DNA of 64,000 bases, taken from the NCBI GenBank assembly GCA_002386585.1, contig DGIZ01000025.1, positions 487-64,486 of the forward strand, read 5' to 3'. This stretch comes from Brevundimonas sp. UBA4609. GTDB taxonomy: Bacteria; Pseudomonadota; Alphaproteobacteria; Caulobacterales; Caulobacteraceae. The notes under the pieces were generated by a model, which was not told the origin of the DNA, did no database searches, and saw nothing but the letters and a program-made list of their open reading frames with translations. The position numbers and the translations under genes are program-made. Shown here one piece after another: positions 38,664-47,307 of the stretch (position 1 is the stretch's first letter; every line of letters begins with the position of its first letter).

Positions 38664-40052
38664 ATGACCACGACCTACGACTACGACCTCTTTGTCATCG
38701 GCGCCGGTTCGGGCGGGGTGCGGGCGGCGCGGCTGACGGCGCTGGGCGGCAAGAAGGTCGCCATCGCCGAGGAGTACCGCGTCGGCGGCACCTGCGTCGT
38801 GCGCGGCTGCGTGCCCAAGAAGTTCATGGTCATGGCCTCCGAAGTCAGCCACGCCCTGGAGATCGCCGAGGGCTACGGCTGGTCCTTCGACAACGCGAAA
38901 TTCGACTGGCCGACCTTCCTGCAGGCCAAGGATGTCGAGATCGCCCGCCTGTCGGGCATCTATGCCGCCAACCTGGCCAAGGCGGGCGTCGACCTGGTCC
39001 ACGGTCGCGCTGTCCTGAAGGACGCCCACACCGTCGAGATCGTCGGAAAAGACCAGACCATCACCGCCGAGAAGATCCTGATCGCCACCGGCGGCCGCCC
39101 GTGGAAGCCGGAAAGCCTGACCGGCATCGAACACGCCATCACTTCGGAAGAGGCCTTCCACCTGCCCGAGCTGCCCAAGCGCATCCTGATCGCGGGCGGC
39201 GGCTACATCGCGGTGGAGTTCGCGGGCATCTTTGCGGGGTTGGGTGTCGAGACGACCCTGATCTATCGCGGCCCGAATATCCTGCGCGGCTTCGACGACG
39301 ACGTGCGCGCCCATCTGGCGGGCGAGATCGAGAAGCGCGGCGTCAAGGTCATCCTGGGCTGCCAGCACGCCTCGATCGAGAAGACCGAGACCGGCCTGGT
39401 GAACCACCTCGAGAACGGCATGACGATCGAGACCGACGTGGTCATGTTCGCCACCGGCCGCACGCCCCACGTCAAGGGCCTGGGCCTCGAGACCGCAGGG
39501 GTCGAGCTGAACGAGAACGACGCCATCAAGGTCGATCGGTATTCGAAGACCACGGCCGACAACATCTGGGCCATCGGCGACGTCACCGACCGGATGAACC
39601 TGACCCCCGTCGCCATCCGCGAGGGCGTGGCCTTCCATGAGACGGTCTACAGGAACAATCCGCAGAGCTTCGACTATGAAGCCGTCGCCACCGCCGTCTT
39701 CAGCCAGCCGCCGGTTGGCACGGTCGGCCTGACCGAGGCGGAGGCCCGCCACGCCTGTCCGGGCGAGGTGGACGTCTACGTCACCCGCTTCCGCCCGATG
39801 AAGTACGCCTTCACCGGCTCGGACGAGCGGGTGCTGATGAAGCTGGTGGTGGATGCGGAGAGCCAGCGTGTCGTCGGCTGCCACATCGTCGGCCCCGACA
39901 GCCCCGAGATGATCCAGCTGGCCGCCATCGCCGTGAAGGCGGGCCTGACCAAGGCTCAGTGGGACGCCACCTGCGCCGTCCATCCGACCATGGCCGAGGA
40001 GCTGGTCACCCTGAAGGAGAAGCAGACGCCGGCCTCCATGTCTGCCGGTTGA
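38664..40052 (+). CDS. gor: glutathione-disulfide reductase
   Basis: A 462-residue flavoprotein disulfide reductase. FAD motif GAGSGGVRAAR near 13, redox cysteines C44 and C49 (GGTCVVRGCVPKK), NADPH motif IAGGGYIAVEFAGIFAGLG, and the C-terminal catalytic HPTMAEE of the partner subunit. The RGCVPKK form is that of glutathione reductases. It keeps glutathione reduced using NADPH. ATG at 38664 has GGAG 8 nt upstream; an in-frame ATG at 38649 is less well placed. Confidence 0.94.
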   Translation: MTTTYDYDLFVIGAGSGGVRAARLTALGGKKVAIAEEYRVGGTCVVRGCVPKKFMVMASEVSHALEIAEGYGWSFDNAKFDWPTFLQAKDVEIARLSGIYAANLAKAGVDLVHGRAVLKDAHTVEIVGKDQTITAEKILIATGGRPWKPESLTGIEHAITSEEAFHLPELPKRILIAGGGYIAVEFAGIFAGLGVETTLIYRGPNILRGFDDDVRAHLAGEIEKRGVKVILGCQHASIEKTETGLVNHLENGMTIETDVVMFATGRTPHVKGLGLETAGVELNENDAIKVDRYSKTTADNIWAIGDVTDRMNLTPVAIREGVAFHETVYRNNPQSFDYEAVATAVFSQPPVGTVGLTEAEARHACPGEVDVYVTRFRPMKYAFTGSDERVLMKLVVDAESQRVVGCHIVGPDSPEMIQLAAIAVKAGLTKAQWDATCAVHPTMAEELVTLKEKQTPASMSAG

Positions 40053-40063
40053 TCCTGAGACGG

Positions 40064-40081
40064 GGCGGCTTGCCAGCCGCC
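40064..40081 (+). terminator. hairpin after gor
   Basis: GGCGGCT (40064-40070), loop TGCC, AGCCGCC (40075-40081): a perfect 7-bp stem 11 bp after the gor stop. Followed by only two T residues, so termination is probable but not certain. Confidence 0.5.
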
Positions 40082-40144
40082 TTATCCGCGCGCCTTATGC
40101 CGACCGGGCCCCGACCGGGGCAGCAAGAGATCAAGGAGTTCGCC

Positions 40145-40888
40145 GTGAAACCGTATCTGCTCGCCGCCGCCGTCGCCGCCGTTCTTCTGAGCGGCGCTCC
40201 GGCGCTCGCCCAGGACGCTTCGACGCCCGCCTATCAGGTCGCCGTCGCCGACGCCCTGCGACCAGCTGATGAGGTCGAGCGCGACCCCCTGCGTCATCCG
40301 GCCGAGATGCTGGCCTTCGCACAGGTGAAACCCGGCCAGCGCATCGCCGACATCCGCCCCGGCGCAGGCTACTTCACCCGACTGTTCGCGCGGGTCGTGG
40401 GCGAGGGCGGTCATGTCTACGCCTTCGTGCCGAACCGCACGGCCGAGCGCGAGAATCCGCGCGCCGACGCCCTGGTCGCCGCCTATCCCAACGTCAGCCG
40501 CGTCAACGGCGACCTGGACGCCATGAGCTTCGATCAGCCGCTGGACCTGGTCTTCATGAGCCAGGAGTATCACGACTTCCACATCCCCCGTTTCGACGTG
40601 GACGTGGCCAAGATGAACGCCGACATCTTCAAGGCGCTGAAGCCCGGCGGCCTCTATGTCGTCATCGACCACCAGGCCGCGCCCGGCGCCGCCAACTCCG
40701 TGGTCGAGACCCTGCACCGCATCGAGGGCGCCCAGCTTCGCAAGGAGGTCGAGGCCGCCGGCTTCGTGTTTGACGGCGAAAGCACGGCCGTCGCCAACAC
40801 GGCCGACGACCACAGCCTGAACGTCTTCGACGAGGCGATCCGCGGCAAGACCGATCAGTTCGTCTATCGCTTCCGCAAGCCGAACTGA
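40145..40888 (+). CDS. predicted SAM methyltransferase-like protein with signal peptide (COG4798-like)
   Basis: A 247-residue protein with a clear Sec signal peptide (KPYLLAAAVAAVLLSGAPALAQ) in front of a class I methyltransferase fold: motif I IADIRPGAGYFTRLFARVVG, then DLVFMSQEYHDF and LKPGGLYVVIDHQA. An exported SAM-dependent enzyme is odd because SAM is cytoplasmic. Comparable COG4798 proteins also carry signal peptides. It may bind another ligand. The GTG at 40145 follows AAGGAG by 8 nt. It stands between gor and mmsB. Confidence 0.88.
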   Translation: MKPYLLAAAVAAVLLSGAPALAQDASTPAYQVAVADALRPADEVERDPLRHPAEMLAFAQVKPGQRIADIRPGAGYFTRLFARVVGEGGHVYAFVPNRTAERENPRADALVAAYPNVSRVNGDLDAMSFDQPLDLVFMSQEYHDFHIPRFDVDVAKMNADIFKALKPGGLYVVIDHQAAPGAANSVVETLHRIEGAQLRKEVEAAGFVFDGESTAVANTADDHSLNVFDEAIRGKTDQFVYRFRKPN

Positions 40889-40890
40889 GG

Positions 40891-40927
40891 CGTCCCGTCT
40901 CGAATTGGTGACTGGCGAAGCGGGACG
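40891..40927. repeat. inverted repeat downstream of the methyltransferase-like gene
   Basis: CGTCCCG (40891-40897) and CGGGACG (40921-40927) form a 7-bp stem over a 23-nt loop, in the 83-bp gap before mmsB. Possibly a weak terminator. Confidence 0.35.
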
Positions 40928-40971
40928 GGCGGCGCTAACCCTCGGCCAAAATCCATAAGGGAAACGCACAG

Positions 40972-41871
40972 ATGACTCGCATCGCCTTCATCGGCCTGGG
41001 CAACATGGGCGGCGGCATGGCCGCCAATCAGGCCAAGGCCGGGCATGACGTGGCCGCCTTCGACCTGTCAGCCGCCGCGCTGGAACGCGCCGCCGAGGCC
41101 GGCTGCCGCACCGTCAGGTCGGTCGCCGAAGCCGTGAAGGACGCCGAGGTGGTCATCACCATGCTGCCCGCCGGGCCGCACGTCCTCAGCGTCTATTCCG
41201 AACAGATCATCGGCGCGGCGCCGTCCAGCGCGCTTCTGCTGGACTGCTCGACCATCGACGTGGAGACGGCGCGCAAGGTGGCGGCTCTGGCCAAGGAGGC
41301 GGGCTACGCCTTCGCCGACGCCCCCGTCTCGGGCGGCACGGCGGCCGCCGACGCAGGCACCCTGGCCTTCATGGTCGGCTGCGACGAGGCCGACTTCGCC
41401 CGCGTCGAACCGGCGCTGGACCCGATGAGCCGCATCACCATCCGGGCGGGCGACCATGGCGCCGGTCAGGCCGCCAAGATCTGCAACAACATGCTGCTGG
41501 GCATTTCGATGATCGGCACCTGTGAAGCCATCGCCCTGGCCGAGAAGCTGGGTCTGGAGCCGGAACGCTTCTTTGAAATCGCCTCCAAGTCGTCCGGCCA
41601 GTGCTGGAGCGTGACCAGCTATTACCCCTGGGCCGGTCCGGTGCCGACCGCCCCGTCGAACCGCGAGTATGAAGGCGGCTTCGCCACGGCCATGATGCTG
41701 AAGGACCTCAAGCTGGCGCAGGACGCCGCCGCCAAGGCGGGCGCCACGACCCCGCTGGGGGCGCAGGCCGAAGCCCTCTACGCGCTGTTCAACGGCCTCG
41801 GCTACGGTGGCAAGGACTTCTCCGCCATGGTCCAGATGCTGCGCGGCCGCATCGACACCCTGGCACAGTGA
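40972..41871 (+). CDS. mmsB: 3-hydroxyisobutyrate dehydrogenase
   Basis: A 299-residue beta-hydroxyacid dehydrogenase with the N-terminal FIGLGNMGGGMAANQAKAGH Rossmann motif, FADAPVSGGTAAADAGTLAFMVG (substrate loop) and the catalytic Lys in GQAAKICNNMLLGISM. The C-terminal KSSGQCWS is typical of 3-hydroxyisobutyrate dehydrogenases of valine breakdown. Oxidises 3-hydroxyisobutyrate to methylmalonate semialdehyde with NAD. No other valine-catabolism gene is beside it. The stop overlaps the next gene's GTG. Confidence 0.9.
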   Translation: MTRIAFIGLGNMGGGMAANQAKAGHDVAAFDLSAAALERAAEAGCRTVRSVAEAVKDAEVVITMLPAGPHVLSVYSEQIIGAAPSSALLLDCSTIDVETARKVAALAKEAGYAFADAPVSGGTAAADAGTLAFMVGCDEADFARVEPALDPMSRITIRAGDHGAGQAAKICNNMLLGISMIGTCEAIALAEKLGLEPERFFEIASKSSGQCWSVTSYYPWAGPVPTAPSNREYEGGFATAMMLKDLKLAQDAAAKAGATTPLGAQAEALYALFNGLGYGGKDFSAMVQMLRGRIDTLAQ

Positions 41872-43091
41872 AATTTGGCCCAGCGAAATTTGGCCCAGTG
41901 ACGCGTCAGGGCGGGCTTCGCCTGCTGGCTGCTCTGGCGGCGGTCGGTCTGATCGCCGCCGCTCCGGCCGATCCGCTTTACCGGGTCGCGCCGGGCCTGT
42001 TCCAGGCAGGGAAGCCCGACCTGGGGTTGAAGCCGGCGCCGGGCGCCCAGACGTTCACGGTCTTCGCCCCAGGCGAGAACACCGACCGGTTCAGCAACGG
42101 CGTGGTGCTGACGCCCTTCAAGGGGCGGCTGTACGCCCAGTGGCAAAGCTCGGCGCGGGACGAGGATGCGCCCGATACCTGGGTCGCCTGGAGCGTCAGC
42201 GAGGACGGCGAAACCTGGCGTGCGCCCGCCGTCCTGGCCGAGGCGGGCGAGGGCGGGATGATGCGCTCCAGCGGCGGATGGTGGACGGACGGCGAAACCC
42301 TGGTCGCCTATGTCAACGTCTGGCCCGACGGCTTTCAATCCGGGGCGGGCGGCTATGCCGAATATCGCCTGAGCCGCGACGGCGAGACCTGGAGCGAGCC
42401 GCGCCGCGTCATGGGCGTCGAGGGGCCGGTTGAGGGCGTGATCGAGCAGGACCCGCACCTGATCGACGGCCGTCTGATGACCGGCTTCCACAGGCGTCCG
42501 GGCATGATCGCCACGCCCTTCTACACTGATGACGCTCTGGGCGTGTCGGGCTGGACCGCCGGACGGATGCAGAACCTGCCCCGCGACGTCAGCGGCGCGG
42601 CCGCCGAACACGAAAAGCAGCTCAGCCGCGAGATCGAACCCAGCCTGTTCCAGCGCGGCGATTGCGCCGTCATGGTCTTCCGCGACGAGGAGCTGAGCTT
42701 TCGCCAACTGGCGTCGGAAAGCTGTGATCGCGGCGTGACCTGGACCACGCCCGCCTTGACCGACATGCCGGATTCGCGGGCCAAGCAGAGCGCGGGCAAC
42801 CTGCCGGACGGCACGGCCTATCTGGTCAATGCGCCGAACGCGGACCGCCCGCGCATCCCTCTGGCCGTGACGTTGAGCTCCGACGGGCGGCTGTTCGACC
42901 GCAGCTTTCTCCTGCGCGGGGCGAGCGATCTCCAGCCGCTGCGTTACGAGGGACAATACAAGCGGCCCGGCTATCACTACCCCAAGAGCGTCATCTGGAA
43001 TGGATGGCTCTATGTCGGCTATGCGACCAACAAGGAGGATGTCCAGGTGACGCGTATTCCGATCGAGACCTTGGCCGAAACCTCTCGCTGA
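41868..43091 (+). CDS. secreted sialidase-like (BNR-repeat) protein
   Basis: About 407 residues. After a signal peptide (LRLLAALAAVGLIAAAPA) comes a beta-propeller-like domain with repeated SxDxGxTW Asp-box motifs: SEDGETW, SRDGETW and CDRGVTW. This is the pattern of exo-alpha-sialidases and related BNR proteins; catalytic Arg triad and Tyr are not confirmed by eye. The GTG at 41868 overlaps the mmsB stop (GTGA); an equally possible GTG at 41898 starts right at the signal peptide. Between the two lies a duplicated 15-bp unit. Confidence 0.78.
   Translation: MKFGPAKFGPVTRQGGLRLLAALAAVGLIAAAPADPLYRVAPGLFQAGKPDLGLKPAPGAQTFTVFAPGENTDRFSNGVVLTPFKGRLYAQWQSSARDEDAPDTWVAWSVSEDGETWRAPAVLAEAGEGGMMRSSGGWWTDGETLVAYVNVWPDGFQSGAGGYAEYRLSRDGETWSEPRRVMGVEGPVEGVIEQDPHLIDGRLMTGFHRRPGMIATPFYTDDALGVSGWTAGRMQNLPRDVSGAAAEHEKQLSREIEPSLFQRGDCAVMVFRDEELSFRQLASESCDRGVTWTTPALTDMPDSRAKQSAGNLPDGTAYLVNAPNADRPRIPLAVTLSSDGRLFDRSFLLRGASDLQPLRYEGQYKRPGYHYPKSVIWNGWLYVGYATNKEDVQVTRIPIETLAETSR
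41870..41899. repeat. tandem 15-bp duplication at the sialidase-like start
   Basis: Two adjacent copies of GAAATTTGGCCCAG(C/T), differing only in the last base. Each codes for KFGP plus Ala or Val. The unit length of five codons keeps the frame. Confidence 0.85.
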
Positions 43092-43092
43092 A

Positions 43093-43105
43093 GGTTCTGA
43101 GAACC
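43093..43105. repeat. GGTTCT-G-AGAACC palindrome upstream of hemA
   Basis: Perfect 6-bp inverted repeat with a one-base centre, 2 bp after the sialidase-like stop and about 110 bp before the hemA start. The short centre suggests a protein-binding site more than a hairpin, but no regulator can be named. Confidence 0.35.
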
Positions 43106-43213
43106 GTTATCAATTAAGGGGTTGGGACGTTTTGTCCGGCTCCTGACATGGACAAGACAGGGCGGCGCGCGCAATTAGGCTCCAAAAGCTGCATAAGCGA
43201 AAGAAGCGCCGCC

Positions 43214-44440
43214 TTGTTCGACTATAAGTCCGCCTTTCAGAACTCTGTGGAGCAGGTCCGCAGCGAGGGTCGTTACCGCGTCTTCGCCGATCTGAAGCGG
43301 GTGCGCGGCCAGTTTCCCCGGGCGGTGCGCCGCCGCGAGGACGGCACGCAGCAGGACGTCGTCGTCTGGTGCTCCAACGACTACCTGGGCATGGGCCAGC
43401 ATCCGGCGGTGATCGAGGCCATGCAGGCCGAGGTCGAGAAGACCGGCGCCGGGGCGGGGGGCACGCGCAACATCTCGGGCACGACGCGCTCGGCGGTCGA
43501 TCTGGAAGCCGAGCTGGCCAGCTGGCACCAGAAGGAAGCGGCCCTGTTGTTCACCTCGGGCTATGTGGCCAATGAGGCGACGCTGTCGACCCTGCAGAAG
43601 ATCCTGCCGGGCCTGATCACCTTCTCGGACGCCCTGAACCACGCCTCCATGATCGCGGGGATCCGCAACGGCGGCGGCGAGCGCCACATCTTCCGTCACG
43701 ATGACCTCGAACACCTTGAGGAACTGCTGGCAGCCGCGCCTGCCGATGCGCCCAAGCTGGTCGCCTTCGAGAGCGTCTATTCAATGGACGGCGACATCGC
43801 CGACATCGCCGGCACCATCGCCCTGGCCAAGAAATACGGCGCCCTGACCTATCTGGACGAGGTTCACGCGGTCGGCCTGTACGGCGCGACCGGCGCGGGC
43901 GTGGCCGAGCGTGACGGCGTGCTCGACGGCATCGACATCGTCGAATGCACCCTGGGCAAGGCCATCGGCGTCATGGGAGGCTACATCGCCGCCGACGCCG
44001 TGATCGTGGACGCGGTGCGCAGCTGGGCCTCGGGCTTCATCTTCACCACCAGCCTGCCGCCCGCCCTGACCGCCGGCGCCCTGGCTTCGGTCCGCCACCT
44101 GAAGGCGCACCCCGAGCTGCGCGACGCCCATCAGGAGCGCGCCGCGACCCTGAAGCGCCGCCTGTCCGAGGCGGGCATTCCCGTCCTGCCCAGCGTCAGC
44201 CACATCGTGCCGGTTCATGTCGGCAATCCGGTCCACTGCAAGCTGATTTCGGACATGCTGCTGGAAGAGCACGGCATCTACGTCCAGCCGATCAACTATC
44301 CGACCGTGCCCAAGGGAACCGAGCGTCTGCGCTTCACGCCCTCTCCGGACCACGACGACGCCATGATCGACAAGCTGGTCGAGGCGATGGACAAGCTCTG
44401 GTCGCACTGCAACGTGGCGCGTCGTCCGGTCGCCGCATGA
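43214..44440 (+). CDS. hemA: 5-aminolevulinate synthase
   Basis: A 408-residue C4-pathway ALA synthase, a PLP enzyme that condenses glycine with succinyl-CoA in the first step of haem synthesis. PLP lysine K249 in [13 protein letters not shown], with [18 protein letters not shown] and [15 protein letters not shown] at 43214 is chosen because MFDYKSAF is the canonical N-terminus and GAAAGAAG lies upstream; an ATG at 43148 would add 22 atypical residues. glyA, which supplies glycine, lies two genes downstream. Confidence 0.96.
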   Translation: MFDYKSAFQNSVEQVRSEGRYRVFADLKRVRGQFPRAVRRREDGTQQDVVVWCSNDYLGMGQHPAVIEAMQAEVEKTGAGAGGTRNISGTTRSAVDLEAELASWHQKEAALLFTSGYVANEATLSTLQKILPGLITFSDALNHASMIAGIRNGGGERHIFRHDDLEHLEELLAAAPADAPKLVAFESVYSMDGDIADIAGTIALAKKYGALTYLDEVHAVGLYGATGAGVAERDGVLDGIDIVECTLGKAIGVMGGYIAADAVIVDAVRSWASGFIFTTSLPPALTAGALASVRHLKAHPELRDAHQERAATLKRRLSEAGIPVLPSVSHIVPVHVGNPVHCKLISDMLLEEHGIYVQPINYPTVPKGTERLRFTPSPDHDDAMIDKLVEAMDKLWSHCNVARRPVAA

Positions 44441-44622
44441 CGGCTGACCCCGAACTCGGCGAAGTCATCGTCGAGTTCGTCCGTAACGGCCCCTATGTGA
44501 AATGCTCGGCGGTCCACACGGCCACCGGCGTCGAGGTCTCGGCCATGGGGCCCGTAGCCGAGCCGCGCGCCGTCGAGCGGGTGGCGATCGCCAAACTGAA
44601 ACGAGCGTTGTCACAGCGCTGA
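44437..44622 (+). CDS. small conserved protein (DUF6898-like)
   Basis: A 61-residue protein starting with ATG in a 4-bp overlap with the hemA stop. Sequence [30 protein letters not shown] then [13 protein letters not shown] matches a small alphaproteobacterial family usually found next to hemA or glyA. No biochemical role is known. Its fixed place between the glycine-using and glycine-making enzymes suggests a link to that step, but this is inference. Confidence 0.82.
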   Translation: MTADPELGEVIVEFVRNGPYVKCSAVHTATGVEVSAMGPVAEPRAVERVAIAKLKRALSQR

Positions 44623-44702
44623 CCCCCTAGATGTTGTGGTGTTCGGCGGCGCGGCCTAGAAGAGAGCGCCGTTTCCGCCCTCAGCCTTCGGGATGCCTGC
44701 CT

Positions 44703-45986
44703 GTGACCGCCTTCACCCACGACTCCTACTTCTCCAAGAGCCTCGCCGACGCCGATCCGGCGATCTTCAAGGGTATTCAGGGCGAGCTTGGCCGCCAGAA
44801 GGAGCAGATCGAGCTGATCGCCTCCGAGAACATCGTCTCGCAGGCGGTGCTGGACGCCCAGGGCTCGGTCCTGACCAACAAATACGCCGAGGGCTATCCG
44901 GGGCGCCGTTATTACGGCGGCTGCGAGTTTGTCGACATCACCGAGGACCTGGCCCGCGAGCGCGCCAAGGAGCTGTTCGGCGCGGCCTTCGTCAACGTCC
45001 AGCCGCACTCGGGCGCGCAGGCCAACCAGGCGGTCTTCTTCTCCCTGCTGCAGCCGGGCGACACCTTCCTGGGCATGGATCTGGCCTGCGGCGGGCACCT
45101 GACGCACGGCTCGCCCGCCAACCAGTCGGGCAAGTGGTTCCGTCCCGTCACCTACAAGGTGAACGAAGACGACCATCTGATTGATTATGATCACGTCGCT
45201 GAAATGGCCCAGAAGGAGAAGCCCAAGCTGATCCTGGCCGGCGCCTCGGCCTACAGCCGCCACATCGACTTCAGGCGTTTCCGTGAGATCGCCGACAGCG
45301 TCGGCGCCTATCTGATGGTCGACATGGCCCACTATGCGGGCCTGATCGCCGGCGGCGTCTATCCCGACCCGATCCCGCACGCCCACGTCGTCACCACCAC
45401 GACGCACAAGACCCTGCGCGGCCCGCGCGGCGGCATGATCCTGTCCAACGACCTGGACCTGGGCAAGAAGATCAACTCGGCCGTCTTCCCGGGCCTGCAG
45501 GGCGGCCCGCTGGAGCACGTCATCGCCGCCAAGGCTGTGGCCTTCGGCGAGGCGCTGAAGCCCGAGTTCAAGCTCTACGCCCAGCAGGTCGTGAAGAACG
45601 CCCAGGCCCTGGCGGCCGTTCTGGTCGAACGCGGCCTTGCCATCGTCTCGGGCGGCACCGACAGCCACCTGATGCTGGTCGACCTGCGACCCAAGGGCGT
45701 GACCGGCAAGGCCACCGAGCATGAACTCGAAAAGGCGCTGATGACCTGCAACAAGAACGGCGTGCCGTTCGACACCGCGCCCTTCATCGTCACCTCGGGC
45801 GTCCGCCTGGGCACGCCGGCGGGCACCACGCGCGGCTTCGGCGAGGAAGAGTTCAAGCAGATCGGTCACTGGATCGCCGATGTCGTCTCGTCGATGAACG
45901 GCGGCGACGAAGCCGATCCGGCCGTCGTCGCGGGCGTGGCGGCTCAGGTGCGCGAACTGACCGCGCGCTTCCCGATCTATCGCTAA
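44703..45986 (+). CDS. glyA: serine hydroxymethyltransferase
   Basis: A 427-residue PLP enzyme converting serine and tetrahydrofolate to glycine and methylene-THF. PLP lysine K236 in [14 protein letters not shown], with [29 protein letters not shown] and [14 protein letters not shown]. The GTG at 44703 gives the family-typical N-terminus. It follows hemA and the small protein on the same strand, so glycine supply and haem synthesis are genetically linked. nrdR begins 12 bp after its stop. Confidence 0.96.
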   Translation: MTAFTHDSYFSKSLADADPAIFKGIQGELGRQKEQIELIASENIVSQAVLDAQGSVLTNKYAEGYPGRRYYGGCEFVDITEDLARERAKELFGAAFVNVQPHSGAQANQAVFFSLLQPGDTFLGMDLACGGHLTHGSPANQSGKWFRPVTYKVNEDDHLIDYDHVAEMAQKEKPKLILAGASAYSRHIDFRRFREIADSVGAYLMVDMAHYAGLIAGGVYPDPIPHAHVVTTTTHKTLRGPRGGMILSNDLDLGKKINSAVFPGLQGGPLEHVIAAKAVAFGEALKPEFKLYAQQVVKNAQALAAVLVERGLAIVSGGTDSHLMLVDLRPKGVTGKATEHELEKALMTCNKNGVPFDTAPFIVTSGVRLGTPAGTTRGFGEEEFKQIGHWIADVVSSMNGGDEADPAVVAGVAAQVRELTARFPIYR

Positions 45987-45998
45987 GGGACCCATCGG

Positions 45999-46472
45999 AT
46001 GAAGTGCCCCTTCTGCGGAAACGCCGACACCCAGGTGAAGGACAGCCGCCCGTCTGACGACGGCGCGGCCATCCGGCGCCGTCGGTCCTGCCCGCAGTGC
46101 AACGGGCGCTTCACCACCTTCGAGCGGGTGCAGCTGCGCGAACTGGTCATCCTGAAACGGAACGGCCGCCGCACCCCCTTCGACCGCGACAAGCTGGAAC
46201 GCTCGCTGGGCATCGCCCTGCGCAAACGCCCGGTGCAGCCCGATCAGGTCGAACTGCTGGTAAGCCGCATCGTGCGCCAGCTGGAAAGCCTGGGCGAGAC
46301 CGAGATCCCGTCGCACATCGTCGGCGACTTCATCATGAAGGCGCTGAAGTCGGTCGATGAGGTCGCCTACGTCCGCTACGCCTCGGTCTACAAGGACTTC
46401 CGCCACACCAGCGATTTCGCCAAATTCCTCGGCGACGAGGGTTTCGACGAGACCAAGTCCGGCCAGGACTGA
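45999..46472 (+). CDS. nrdR: transcriptional repressor NrdR
   Basis: A 157-residue NrdR with a zinc ribbon (C3, C6, C31, C34) and an ATP-cone domain ([26 protein letters not shown]). It senses ATP/dATP and represses ribonucleotide reductase genes through NrdR boxes. It leads the riboflavin genes, a common alphaproteobacterial order. Its TGA shares a base with the ATG of the reductase gene. Confidence 0.96.
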   Translation: MKCPFCGNADTQVKDSRPSDDGAAIRRRRSCPQCNGRFTTFERVQLRELVILKRNGRRTPFDRDKLERSLGIALRKRPVQPDQVELLVSRIVRQLESLGETEIPSHIVGDFIMKALKSVDEVAYVRYASVYKDFRHTSDFAKFLGDEGFDETKSGQD

Positions 46473-47230
46473 TGCGCCCGCGCGTCACTCTGAAGCTGGC
46501 CACCTCGCTGGACGGCCGCATCGCCACGGCCACGGGCGAAAGCCAGTGGATCACCGGGCCGGAGGCGCGCCTTCAGGGCCACCGCCTGCGCGCGACGCAT
46601 GACGCCATCCTGGTCGGCGTCGAGACGATGCTGGCGGATGATCCGGAGCTGACTGTGCGCCTGCCTTCTCCCCTCGGGGGAGAAGGTGGCTCGCGCAGCG
46701 AGACGGATGAGGGGGCTATATCCGCAAGCGAAACGGCCGAAGTCGAGGGCGCATCCAGCGTCCCCCTCATCCGAGCGGCTTCGCCGCCCACCTTCTCCCC
46801 CGAGGGGAGAAGGAATCCGCTGCGTGTGGTGCTCGACAGCCGCCTGCGCACCCCCGCGACGGCCAAGGTCGCCAGTGGAAACACCCTGATCCTGACGACC
46901 GCCGCGCCCCATCCCATTGGCCAGGCCGAGGTCGTCGCCGTCGACGCCGACGGCGGCCGCCCGGCCATCCCCGCTGTCCTCGACGCGCTCGCCGCCCGCA
47001 ACGTCGGCTCCATCCTGATCGAGGGCGGAGGCCGCGTCGCCGCCTCCTTTATCCAGGCGGGGGCGGTGGACGCGATCGAGTGGTTCCGTGCGCCGATCCT
47101 GCTGGGCGGGGAGGGGCGGCCCTGCATCGCCTCCCTGGCGCTTGCAAAGCTGGCCGACGCCCCCAAGTTCCGTCGTCTGGGCGTCGAGCCTGTCGGAGAC
47201 GATCTGTGGGAACGCTACGCCCGCGCCTGA
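46472..47230 (+). CDS. ribD: RibD-type pyrimidine reductase domain, with palindromic repeat insertion
   Basis: A 252-residue protein matching only the C-terminal reductase half of RibD: VTLKLATSLDGRIATATGESQWITGPEAR, LVGVETMLADDPELTVRL, LRVVLDSRLRTP and ILIEGGGRVAASFI. It reduces 5-amino-6-ribosylaminouracil 5'-phosphate in riboflavin synthesis. The N-terminal deaminase domain with its HAE and zinc motifs is absent, and nrdR directly precedes, so the deaminase must be encoded elsewhere. Residues 65-114 derive wholly from an inserted 150-bp palindrome in a loop between TVRL and PLRVVLD. Without it the domain is about 202 residues, near normal. Confidence 0.88.
   Translation: MRPRVTLKLATSLDGRIATATGESQWITGPEARLQGHRLRATHDAILVGVETMLADDPELTVRLPSPLGGEGGSRSETDEGAISASETAEVEGASSVPLIRAASPPTFSPEGRRNPLRVVLDSRLRTPATAKVASGNTLILTTAAPHPIGQAEVVAVDADGGRPAIPAVLDALAARNVGSILIEGGGRVAASFIQAGAVDAIEWFRAPILLGGEGRPCIASLALAKLADAPKFRRLGVEPVGDDLWERYARA
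46664..46813. repeat. 150-bp nested palindromic repeat inserted in ribD reading frame
   Basis: Outer arms CCTTCTCCCCTC (46664-46675) and GAGGGGAGAAGG (46802-46813), with inner arms CGGATGAGGGGG and CCCCCTCATCCG. Exactly 50 codons, begins on a codon boundary and has no stop in frame. Related to the copy at 35494-35637. Confidence 0.9.
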
Positions 47231-47290
47231 CGCCTCCTCAGGCGCGATTTCAGACGAATTAGACTAATTAGACTCTGTTTTTTGGGTCCG
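47223..47290 (+). promoter_or_regulatory. hairpin plus AT-rich 9-bp-periodic element upstream of ribE
   Basis: GCGCCTGA/TCAGGCGC hairpin (47223-47245, overlapping the ribD stop) followed by GATTTCAGACGA at 47246-47257 and two AATTAGACT-like units at 9-nt spacing. It parallels the element ahead of gor at 38588-38648. It may form a separate promoter for ribE inside the rib cluster. No FMN riboswitch motif is present. Confidence 0.45.
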
Positions 47291-47307
47291 AAGGGACCGG
47301 AGCTTTC

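Noticed and set aside
44493..46406. 637-codon minus-strand open frame over glyA
   Set aside because: Antisense shadow of glyA and nrdR; no recognisable domain and no RBS.
47231..47307. FMN riboswitch upstream of ribE
   Set aside because: The interval of about 77 nt is too short and lacks the conserved RFN sequence blocks.
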